Below the pieces are notes generated by a model that was not told the DNA's origin, ran no database searches, and saw only the letters and a list, made by a program, of their open reading frames with translations. Position numbers and translations under genes: made by a program. Positions 9,150 to 17,120 of a stretch of DNA of 51,332 nt are shown in pieces. The stretch is from positions 1 through 51,332 of the forward strand of contig NZ_QKWJ01000052.1 of NCBI RefSeq assembly GCF_003353055.1, in the 5' to 3' direction. Origin of the DNA: Cupriavidus lacunae. GTDB taxonomy: Bacteria; Pseudomonadota; Gammaproteobacteria; Burkholderiales; Burkholderiaceae. Within the stretch, counting starts at the first letter, position 1; each line of letters starts with the position of its first letter.

Positions 9150-10676
9150 TCGGTCGTCTATTCGCCAACCTGCAGATCAGGCCCAATACGCCAATCACGA
9201 CAGGCGGCGAGATTACTCAATACAGCGTGTCCCCTGCGCTGCCCGTCGGACTTGTCCTGGATCCTCAGACCGGGGTGATTACCGGCACGCCCACCGCAGT
9301 GACCGCCTCGGCTGTCTACACGATCACCGGTAGCAACAGCGCGGACAGTGTCGAGACGCAACTCACGATCGAAGTGGCACCGCAGATCGAACCGCCAACG
9401 AGTCTCGCTTACTTGGATCCGAATCCGGTGTACATCGTCGGCCTGCCGATCGTGGACAACGAGCCGCAGTCGTCGGGCGGTGACATTACCCAGTTCTCCG
9501 TCTCGCCAAGATTACCGACCGGACTGAGTATCAATGCACAGACCGGCGAGATCAGCGGTACGCCGACTACCGCGGCAGCACCGACCGCCTACACCATAAC
9601 GGGCAGCAACAGTGCAGGCAGCGTCACGGCGCAGGTCATCATTGATGTCGATAACGCGGTGATTGGGGAATGGCTGCCGGCTGACGCGATGAATCAGGGG
9701 CGCTCCCGGCACGCTGCCACCCTGCTTGCCGGCGGTCAGGTGCTTGTCGCGGGAGGGTACAAAAATGGAGACGCTTTGTCCTCAGCCGAGCTTTACGACC
9801 CGGCATCAGATTCATGGTCGACAACCAGCGGTCTGGCGCAGGCGCGCTACTATCAAACCGCCACGCTTTTTGCCCGATGGCCGGGTGCTCGCGGCAGGTG
9901 GATCCGCCAGCAATGCAACCTCGCAGTCTTCGGCCGAGCTGTACGCCCCGACCACGGGTACATGGTCGGGCACAGGCAGCATGAGTCAGGCGCGTGACAC
10001 CCACACAGCCACATTACTCGCGAATGGAAAGGTACTCGTCGCAGGTGGCGAGGACACCACCAAGACGGGGGCGCTCGCCTCAGCCGAACTGTACGATCCG
10101 GCAACGGGTACGTGGTCGCCGACAGGTGGTCTGGCGCAGGCGCGCTACTTCCACACCGCCACGCTGCTAGCCGATGGCCGGGTGCTGGTGGTAGGGGGGT
10201 ACAACGGTACCGTACGCCTGTCCAGCGCCGAGATTTACGATCCGGCAACGGGCACCAGGTCGCCGACAGGCAACCTGGCGCAGGGGCGCAGCCTCCACAC
10301 GGCCTCACTGCTGTCCGACGGTCGCGTTCTCGTCGCAGGCGGATTCTTCGTACCGGCCGCACTCGCCTCCGCCGAAGTGTTCAACCTGGCGACGGGCGCA
10401 TGGTCTGCCACGGGGAACCTGAACCAGGCGCGTTACAACCACGCGGCGACACTTTTGCCCGACGGTAAGGTCCTCGTCGAAGGCGGAAATAGCGCCACCT
10501 CATCCTATCTATTCTCAACGGAACTCTACGATCCGGCCGCCGGCACGTGGTCACTGACCGTCAGCCTTCACCAGGCCCGCCGTCAGCAAACTGCCACACT
10601 GCTCCCGGATGGGCGCGTGCTCGCAGCGGGAGGCCTCGGTATTGGGTACCTGACGTCAGCCGAGTTGTTCCATTGA
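9150..10676 (+). pseudogene. Kelch-repeat / Ig-like (He_PIG) protein, truncated and frameshifted
   Basis: Two putative-Ig repeats open the remnant (SVSPALPVGLVLDPQTGVI and SVSPRLPTGLSINAQTGEI). Six or more kelch blades of about 47 residues follow, each with HTATLLxDGRVLVAGG and SAELYDPATGTWS. The 5' end is lost next to the IS6 remnant. Near 9871-9876 one extra T in a T-run (CTTTTTG) shifts the frame: the first part ends in ATLFARWPG and the second resumes as LPDGRVLAAGG. Without that base the two parts are continuous to the stop at 10676. Such proteins are usually exported surface beta-propellers. The frameshift could be real or a sequencing error. Confidence 0.85.
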
Positions 10677-11299
10677 ACACGCACCATCGGTGCGGGTGTC
10701 CCGGCAATGATTGCAGCAGAGATCTCGAACCGGCTCATAAACGGCGGCAGGTATCCAAGGTGCACCGAGGAGTGCCGGCGAATCTTTTTTGCAGTCGCAG
10801 CTATCGCGCAAAGCTCCATCCGGGTGAACTGCCCAATGCCGGACGTGTTAGCCGCGCCGAACGCTCGGGGGTGTTCGCCGGATGTCTCCTCATGGATGCT
10901 CAGGAGACCTTCGAACGGCGGGGTTGTTGGACTGCTCGGTGACTGCTTGTGGCCGATCTCGGTCCGATAGCCGCCGCGAAGCCGCGACCGTCTCTGACCG
11001 ACCCTTGTCGGCCGGTCAGACCTAGCAAGCAGCATGATCGATATGGTTTACGCAACGGCCATTCGCTTACAGGTGACTTGTTTCGAACGGAGACGCAATC
11101 CTCGATATGCATGCAAACAGTCCTCTCCGAGGACGGATCAACAAATTAACGCTGCACGACGCACTGCGCTCAAGTTCGCGGAAGCTCATTCCAAGAACAA
11201 GTCAGCGACAACGGATCGAAGCCATCGATTTGCAGGATCGTGGTGATAGCGCTCATGCCAATGCTGCTTGATTGAGAAACTAGGGAAGGAAACAGGCGG
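10677..11299. other. Intergenic / decayed DNA
   Basis: A short perfect hairpin GCACC-ATC-GGTGC (10681-10693) follows the kelch stop but lacks a U-run. The remaining 600 bp carry no recognisable gene. A frame of 87 codons at 10707-10970 has no family resemblance and no ribosome-binding site, so I do not call it. Confidence 0.4.
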
Positions 11300-12023
11300 G
11301 GCTAGGAGACCGCGGCTATCGCGTGATCGGTTCGACGATATCGAGAAGCGACTCGCCACGGCGCCTACCATCAGCGTGCCCACCATCACCATGGAAGGCG
11401 ATGCCACGGCGCGCCGCACCCGCACCTCAGCGCCTATGCCAGCAAGTTCATTGGCCGGTACGGTCCCTACTTGCGTGGCTATGGTGTCGGCCGACAGGAA
11501 GGTCGTCGAACCATGCGCAACGGCCAGCCCTCGGCCATAGCCGCCGACATGATCGCGCTGATGGGGAAGCGCTCAAGATCCGGAACGCCGCGGTGGCAGG
11601 CTTCGACTGGGGCGCGCGCACCGCCGACATCATGGCCACCCTGTGGCCGGAGCGTTGCAGGGGGCTGGTCGCGGTCAGCGGCTACCTGATCGGTAGCCAG
11701 GCGGCCGGCAAGCAGCCGTTGCCGCCGAAAGCCGAGCTGCAGTAGTGGTACCAGTTCTATTTCGCCACGGACCGTGGTCGCGCAGGCTATCAGAAGTACA
11801 TGCGCTAGTTCGCCACGTTGATCTGGAAACTGGCGTCGCCAAAGGGGCTTTCGACGATGCCACGTTCGAGCGCAGCGCCGCCGCCTTCGACAACCCCGAC
11901 CACGTGGAAATCACCATTACCGCTGGCGGCAGGGACTGGCCACCGGCGAAGCGAGGCCACAATCCGCCGCAGGAAGCGCCCACGGCATTTGCGCAGGCGG
12001 TGCTCGACGTCGACAGGCGCTGA
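11300..12023 (+). pseudogene. Alpha/beta hydrolase (epoxide hydrolase-like), rearranged pseudogene
   Basis: Pieces of one alpha/beta hydrolase appear in a permuted order. GDRGYRVI (11309) is followed by EKRLATAPTISVPTITMEGD (about 11340-11400), normally near the C-terminus. Then come PYLRGYG (11467), IRNAAVAGFDWGARTADIM with the nucleophile Asp, WYQFYFATDRGRAGYQKY, FERSAAAFDNPDHVEI, and finally GHNPPQEAPTAFAQAVLDVD with the catalytic His. In-frame stops lie near 11743 and 11807, with several frameshifts. The displaced segment of about 130 bp would belong just before GHNPPQEAP. The gene is non-functional. Confidence 0.8.
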
Positions 12024-12125
12024 CGCGCGAGTGGTCGCCCGTATCCGGGGGATGGGAACCCGCCGCGAGGCAGGCGAATGCGGGCTATTTCATCACGCGA
12101 TCGAGGCCAAGCCTTGTAGCCATGG

Positions 12126-12749
12126 TCACCAGGTCGGCGAGCGAGCATTCATCTTCCGCATGACCTGCCCGCGGTGCGCCTTCACCGTGATCTCGCTGAT
12201 GCCCAGCTCGCCGCCTACCTGCATGTTCAGGAGGCCCGACGCCACCAGCGCCATGACTTCGCGCTCGCGTGGACTGAGTGAGGCGTAGCGTTCCTGGAGG
12301 GCGTTGAGCCCGGCTTTCTCTGCCAATGCCACGCGGCTGCGCTCGAGGCCGTGCCGGATGGCATCAAGCAGGACTTGATCTTCGAAAGGCTTGGTCAGAA
12401 ATTCAACCGCTCCCGCCTTCATGGCCCGCACCGTCATCGGTACGTCGCCGTAGCCGGTGATAAAGATGATCGGCATGTCGGTGCGCTCGGAAGCGATCAG
12501 GTTCTGTAGGTCGAGGCCGCTGAGATCGGGAAGGCTGACGTCCAGCACCAGGCAGTTTGGGACCATGGCGAGCGGGCACTGAAGAAACGCCTGCGCGGAG
12601 GCGAACGTCTCCGCCCTGAAACCCGCGAAGCGGATCATCGCTTCCAGCGACTCACGCACCGAGATGTCGTCGTCAACGACGAAGACGACCGGCGGGGTGT
12701 GCGCCGACGACGCTTCCGGGCTACGTTCCATGGCATGGGCTGATGACAT
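12126..12749 (-). CDS. FixJ-type response regulator, C-terminal frameshift
   Basis: A receiver plus LuxR-type HTH regulator. In numbering from ATG 12749, acidic residues VVDDDIS open the receiver. The phosphoacceptor is Asp70 (LVLDVSLPDLSG), with Thr in FITGYGD and Lys in FLTKPFED. The HTH follows (SLSPREREVMALV, ITVKAHRGQVMRKM). GGAG precedes ATG 12749; TTG 12761 is an alternative. The last residues read MNARSPTW, but one frame over the DNA encodes SLADLVTMATRLGLDRVMK ending at 12085, the normal FixJ C-terminus. One indel near 12150 therefore replaced the terminal helix. DNA binding may survive. The cognate kinase is probably lost (see 12783-13113). Confidence 0.88.
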   Translation of the reverse strand: MSSAHAMERSPEASSAHTPPVVFVVDDDISVRESLEAMIRFAGFRAETFASAQAFLQCPLAMVPNCLVLDVSLPDLSGLDLQNLIASERTDMPIIFITGYGDVPMTVRAMKAGAVEFLTKPFEDQVLLDAIRHGLERSRVALAEKAGLNALQERYASLSPREREVMALVASGLLNMQVGGELGISEITVKAHRGQVMRKMNARSPTW

Positions 12750-12782
12750 CGGCAACTCCAATCACAGGCTACCCGGGCGGAT

Positions 12783-13113
12783 TCAGTCTGCCCGGAGCGC
12801 GGCCTGGATCGCGCCGAGCAGAGCGGTGTCGCTGAATGGCTTGAACAGGTACTCGACTGCACCCGGTTCGAGCATGCGCCGGCGCTGGGCCTCGTCCTCG
12901 TGCGCCGTGATGAAGACGATCGGGACGGATTGGCGGCGTCGCAGCCGGGATCCGCTCAGCGCGATCAGCAATACCACCACCACGTAAAGCACGGCAGTGG
13001 GACATTCCGATGAACCTACGGAGGTGGGCAGCAGAGGCGGCAAACATGAATGCCCCTGCGTCGCAGGCGAGGAAAACGGCGGCCATCGGCAAGTCAAAGA
13101 ATGATTTCCGCAT
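12783..13113 (-). pseudogene. Sensor kinase N-terminus fused to receiver C-terminus, remnant
   Basis: The frame starting at ATG 13113 encodes a membrane stretch (MAAVFLACDAGAFMFAASAA). After a frame change a second hydrophobic stretch follows (AVLYVVVVLLIALSG), as in sensor kinases with two N-terminal membrane helices. It then runs directly into the last half of a receiver (SVPIVFITAHEDEAQRR, VEYLFKPFSD, LLGAIQAALRAD, stop 12783). Kinase core and phosphoacceptor are missing, so this is a deletion fusion. It lies 33 bp upstream of the FixJ regulator, the expected position for its partner genes. Its start region carries the repeated leader. Confidence 0.65.
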
Positions 13114-13240
13114 GGTCAGCTCCTCGCCTGGAGTGAAAATTTGCTGCGTGTGAAGCAGTGAATCGCACCGGACCCGGGCCCCACCTCTCCGAAATGAAGG
13201 GGTTGGCAGCGCCCGAAAGGCTGGATGCCCGGTGTCCGGA
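13107..13240 (-). promoter_or_regulatory. Repeated regulatory leader, copy A
   Basis: It begins three bases from the enoyl-CoA hydratase stop (TCCGGACACC) and ends at AGGAGCTGACC-ATGCGGA. Shared blocks with copies B and C, in order: CCTTTCG, CCCCTTC-n5-GGAGA (13202-13182), GATTCACTGCTTC, and the ribosome-binding/start block. The distance from TCCGGACAC to ATG is 127 bases, against 125 in B and 128 in C. Confidence 0.75.
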
Positions 13241-14071
13241 TCACCGGCCCTGAAAGACCGCCTTGCGCTTGGCGACGAAGGCCGATGTGCCTTCCCCCTT
13301 GTCCTCCGAACTCGCACAAATCGCAAACAGTGTCCGCTCGAATGCCAAGGCCTCCGGCAGCGGCATGCTCTCCCCGCGGTTCACGGCCTCCATGGCAAGC
13401 CGGGTCGCAATCGGCGCGTTGGCGGAGATCGCATCGAGGATCTCCTGCGCTCTCGCCAGCAATGACTCGGCAGGCACAACTTCATTGACCAGCCCGATAC
13501 GCATCGCTTCCTGTGCGTCGATGACCTGCCCGGTAAGGATGAGCTGCATGGCAGGGCCCTTGCCGACCAGACGCGGCAGGCGCTGTGTGCCGCCGTAGCC
13601 TGGCACCACCCCCAGCTTGACCTCGGGCTGACCGAAGCGGGCGTGCTGAGAGGCGATGCGGATGGTGCAGGCCATGGCGAGTTCGCAGCCCCCGCCAAGT
13701 GCATAGCCGTTGACCGCCGCGATGACCGGCTTACTGAGGTTCTCGATCAGCGACATGACGCCCTGGCCAAAGGCAGTGGAGCGCTCGGCAGAGAGAGCAT
13801 CGAGGCTCACCAGGTCGTTGATGTCAGCGCCTGCGACGAAGGCTTTGCCCGCGCCGGTGATGATGACGCCGCGCACGGCGGGATCGTCGCGTGCATCGGC
13901 GATCGCCTCGCCGATCTCGGACATCGTTGCGGAGTTGAGGGCGTTCATGGCCTCCGGTCGGCTGATCGTGAGGTGTGCCGTGTTTCCGTGCTTCTCGTAG
14001 ATGATGTTCGCGAACCGCTCGTAGAGGACGTTGCTGTAGTCGACGTCACTGGCAGGAGTGTGGTGGCTCAT
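13241..14071 (-). CDS. Enoyl-CoA hydratase/isomerase family protein
   Basis: A 276-aa crotonase-fold enzyme of normal length. The oxyanion-hole region FVAGADINDL is near 79-87, GGGCELAMA contains Glu130, and QPEVKLGVVPGYGG contains Glu150. These are the two catalytic glutamates of enoyl-CoA hydratases, so hydration of trans-2-enoyl-CoA to 3-hydroxyacyl-CoA is likely. It is the last metabolic gene of the minus-strand block, 93 bp after the CoA-transferase. Context (acyl-CoA dehydrogenase, 3-hydroxyacyl-CoA dehydrogenase) supports a beta-oxidation-like route. Chain length or substrate is not evident. Confidence 0.93.
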   Translation of the reverse strand: MSHHTPASDVDYSNVLYERFANIIYEKHGNTAHLTISRPEAMNALNSATMSEIGEAIADARDDPAVRGVIITGAGKAFVAGADINDLVSLDALSAERSTAFGQGVMSLIENLSKPVIAAVNGYALGGGCELAMACTIRIASQHARFGQPEVKLGVVPGYGGTQRLPRLVGKGPAMQLILTGQVIDAQEAMRIGLVNEVVPAESLLARAQEILDAISANAPIATRLAMEAVNRGESMPLPEALAFERTLFAICASSEDKGEGTSAFVAKRKAVFQGR

Positions 14072-14164
14072 GCGGGACCTCCAGGTGATGGGTTGTGATC
14101 TGGGATTGAGGCATGCCCCCGCGCTGGCCTGCGAAACGGGACCGAGGCGGGGCAGGTGAGTAGT

Positions 14165-15427
14165 TCATCGCGTCCCGCCGGTCACATCGTCCACGACTGT
14201 GTGGCCGGCCAAGAGCTGCTCGATGTCCGATGCCGGGAAACCGAGGTCGCGCAGGATTTCCCGCGTGTGCTCGCCCACGCGCGGCGCGCGTCCCGGCTCT
14301 GTCTTTTGCACGCCGGCGACGTATTGCGGACTGCTGACGGTGAAGCTAGCGCCCACCGCAGGATCACGCACGGGCATGAATATGCCGTTCGCGTGCATTT
14401 GCGGATCCTGTGCAACCTCCGACAGTTCCTGGACGACACTGAAGATGACGCGGCCGGCGTCGAGCACCTGCTTCCAGTGCGCGATCGGCTGGCTGGCGAA
14501 CACGGCGTCGAGTTCAGCGACCAGTGCCACCGAGTTGCGCTGGCGCGCGGGTGGATCCACAAACCGCGGGTCGTCGGCCAGGCCTGGCTGGCCAATTACC
14601 TGTGCGAAAGCCGGAAAGTCTTTCGACTGGATTGCCAGCATCAGCCAGCGGCCATCGGCCGTTCGATACGGATTAAGCGTTGGCGAGTCCGGACTCGTGC
14701 GGCTGTTCTGCGGGGGAAATTTCGCGTCGTTCAGCGCTGCCTCGATCATTTCGGCCGCCGCCCAGGCGCCCTCGGCGATCAACGAGGTGCCGACCTTGCA
14801 GCCCTTACCTGTCCGCTCGCGCTGGTAGAGGCCTGTGACGATCGCACCGTACAGAGTGCTCGCCGTGGCATGGTCGCCGATACCGGGCACTGACATGGAG
14901 GGTGGGCCGCTCGTGTCGTGGGTCATGTGCATGAGCCCGGAACGCGCCCAGTAGGCCGTGATGTCAAAGCCCGGCTTGTCTGCCTCTGCACCGCGTTCGC
15001 CGTAGCCCGTAATGTCCGCGTAGACCAGGCGCTCATTCAGCGGCGCGAGCGTCTCGTAGTCAAGCCCCAGCTTGCGGCGCACGTTGGGTGGGTAATTGGT
15101 GACAAGCACGTCGGCCCAGATGACGAGGCGATTCATCACCTCGCGCGCCGCGGGATCTTTGAGGTTCAGGGCGATGCTTCGCTTGTTGCGGCCGGTGAGC
15201 TGCCAGGCGTAGTTGCGGGGGCTCGCCGGATATGGCGAGCGTGATGACGTGTCGCGATATGGATCGCCGGTCGGCGGCTCGACTTTAACGACGGTGGCGC
15301 CAAAGTCCGACAGGATCGTGGCGGCAGCCGGGCCCGCGATAAAGCTTGCGACATCGAGGACCTTGAGGCCGCTGAAGATATTTTCTTGAGTCATGGGATG
15401 GATCGATGAAATGGTTGATGGATTCAT
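14165..15427 (-). CDS. CaiB/BaiF family CoA-transferase
   Basis: A class III CoA-transferase of about 420 aa. The N-terminal block GLKVLDVASFIAGPAAA and VVKVEPPTGDPYR are typical. The catalytic Asp that forms the acyl anhydride is Asp155 in KPGFDITAYWARSG, and TADGRWLMLAIQSKD fits the second domain. It moves CoA between carboxylic acids, here probably activating the pathway substrate without ATP. The start is uncertain: ATG 15427 leaves a 20-bp gap to ETF-QO, while ATG 15394 lies closer to the conserved domain. Neither has a good ribosome-binding site. The C-terminal part ends in a family-typical REILRDLGFPASDIEQLL. Confidence 0.92.
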   Translation of the reverse strand: MNPSTISSIHPMTQENIFSGLKVLDVASFIAGPAAATILSDFGATVVKVEPPTGDPYRDTSSRSPYPASPRNYAWQLTGRNKRSIALNLKDPAAREVMNRLVIWADVLVTNYPPNVRRKLGLDYETLAPLNERLVYADITGYGERGAEADKPGFDITAYWARSGLMHMTHDTSGPPSMSVPGIGDHATASTLYGAIVTGLYQRERTGKGCKVGTSLIAEGAWAAAEMIEAALNDAKFPPQNSRTSPDSPTLNPYRTADGRWLMLAIQSKDFPAFAQVIGQPGLADDPRFVDPPARQRNSVALVAELDAVFASQPIAHWKQVLDAGRVIFSVVQELSEVAQDPQMHANGIFMPVRDPAVGASFTVSSPQYVAGVQKTEPGRAPRVGEHTREILRDLGFPASDIEQLLAGHTVVDDVTGGTR

Positions 15428-15447
15428 GCATGTCCGGCGTTGCCGCT

Positions 15448-17106
15448 TTACATGTTTGGGTAATTCGGACCGCCGCCACCCTCTGGTGCGGTCCAGGTGA
15501 TGTTGCCGTTTGGATCCTTGATGTCGCAGGTCTTGCAGTGCACGCAGTTCTGCGCGTTGATGACGTACACGTTCTGCTCGCCCTGGGTCGTCCATTCGTA
15601 CACGCCGGCCGGGCAGTAGCGCGTGGAAGGCCCGCCGTACACATCGTGCTCGGAGCTCGCTTGCAGTGCGGCGTCGGCAACACGCAGGTGTACGGGCTGA
15701 TTCTCCGTCTGGTTCGTGTTGGACAGGAACACCGATGACAGCCGGTCGAACGTCAGCTTGCCGTCTGGTTTGGGGTACGCGATCTTGGGCGTGGCACTAG
15801 ATGGCAGCAGCGCCTGGTGGTCGGGGTGTCCATGGCGCAGGGTGCCGAACATGCTGAATCCCGCGGTGTTCGTCCACATGTCGAGCCCGCCGAACAGAGT
15901 GCCGGCCGCGGTGCCCAGTTTCGACAACAGCGGCTTCAGGTTGCGCACCTTCTTCAAGTCCTGGCCGATCGGCGAGGTGCGCCACCCGTCCTCGTAGCCG
16001 GCCAGTTCGTCGTGCGCGCGCCCACTCTTCAGGGCGGCTGCTGCATCCTCGGCCGCCAGGATGGCAGACAGGATCGCGTTATGGCTGCCCTTGATACGCG
16101 CCACGTTCACGAAGCCGGCGGCGCACCCTACAAGCGCGCCACCGGGGAAGACGAGCCGGGGCACTGACTGCCAGCCGCCTTCGCTGATCGCCCGCGCGCC
16201 GTACACCAGTCGCTTGCCATCCTCCAACGTGGCACGCACCAGCCCGTGCGTCTTGAAGCGCTGGAACTCCTCGAACGGGCTGAGCCAGGGGTTTCGGTAG
16301 TTTAGGTGAACGACGAAGCCGACCGCGACGAGGCGCTCGCCAAAGTGATAGAGGAACGAGCCCCCACCCGTATCGTTGGAGAGCGGCCATCCGAGGGTGT
16401 GCTGCACCATGCCTGGGCGATGGACTTGCGGCTGTACCTGCCACAACTCCTTGATGCCAAGGCCGAACTTCGGCGTATCCCGACCGGCTTGCAAGCCAAA
16501 GCGCTCGATGACTGTTTTGCTCAGACTGCCTCGCGCTCCCTCGGCGAACAGTGTGTACCTGCCTCTCAGCTCGATGCCGCGCGTGTAGTCGTCCATCGGC
16601 TTGCCGTCGCGTCCCACGCCCATATCGCCGGTCGCGACGCCGATGACCTGGCCCTTGTCGCCGTACAGCACCTCGCTCGCGGCGAAGCCGGGATAGATCT
16701 CGACGCCCAGGTCTTCGGCCTTCTTCGCGAGCCAGCGACACACCTCCCCGAGCGACACGATGAAGTTTCCCTCGTTGCTCATTAGCGGCGGCATGGCCCG
16801 GGTGGGAATGCGGATCGCGTGCTTCCGGGTCAGCCAGTAGAAGCGGTCGTCGAGCACCGGTTGCCGGATGGGACAGGCTGGGTCCGTGCGCCATTCTGGC
16901 AGCAGACGGTCGATGCCGATCGGGTCGATCACCGCACCGGAGAGGACGTGTGCGCCGACCTCCGAGCCTTTCTCGACGAGCACCACATGCAGGGACGGAT
17001 CGACCTGCTTCAGGCGGATCGCAGCGGCCAGCCCCGCGGGGCCGGCGCCGACAATCACCACGTCGAACTCCATCGCCTCGCGGGCAGGCAATGCATTGTT
17101 GTCCAT
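15448..17106 (-). CDS. Electron transfer flavoprotein-ubiquinone oxidoreductase
   Basis: A 552-aa ETF-QO, which takes electrons from reduced ETF and passes them to ubiquinone at the membrane. The FAD motif VVIVGAGPAGLAAAIRL is at residues 16-32. The 4Fe-4S ligands are at the C-terminus in RYCPAGVYEW and NCVHCKTCDIKDP, and the quinone and membrane-dipping middle region is present. Length and order match the family. ATG 17106 is preceded by GGAGG. The gene lies 14 bp after the acyl-CoA dehydrogenase and near etfAB, so the block carries its own path from acyl-CoA to the quinone pool. Confidence 0.96.
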   Translation of the reverse strand: MDNNALPAREAMEFDVVIVGAGPAGLAAAIRLKQVDPSLHVVLVEKGSEVGAHVLSGAVIDPIGIDRLLPEWRTDPACPIRQPVLDDRFYWLTRKHAIRIPTRAMPPLMSNEGNFIVSLGEVCRWLAKKAEDLGVEIYPGFAASEVLYGDKGQVIGVATGDMGVGRDGKPMDDYTRGIELRGRYTLFAEGARGSLSKTVIERFGLQAGRDTPKFGLGIKELWQVQPQVHRPGMVQHTLGWPLSNDTGGGSFLYHFGERLVAVGFVVHLNYRNPWLSPFEEFQRFKTHGLVRATLEDGKRLVYGARAISEGGWQSVPRLVFPGGALVGCAAGFVNVARIKGSHNAILSAILAAEDAAAALKSGRAHDELAGYEDGWRTSPIGQDLKKVRNLKPLLSKLGTAAGTLFGGLDMWTNTAGFSMFGTLRHGHPDHQALLPSSATPKIAYPKPDGKLTFDRLSSVFLSNTNQTENQPVHLRVADAALQASSEHDVYGGPSTRYCPAGVYEWTTQGEQNVYVINAQNCVHCKTCDIKDPNGNITWTAPEGGGGPNYPNM

Positions 17107-17120
17107 GCTGGCCTCCGCGC

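Noticed and set aside
10681..10693. Hairpin GCACC-ATC-GGTGC after the kelch gene as terminator
   Set aside because: Short stem and no U-run, so intrinsic termination is not supported.
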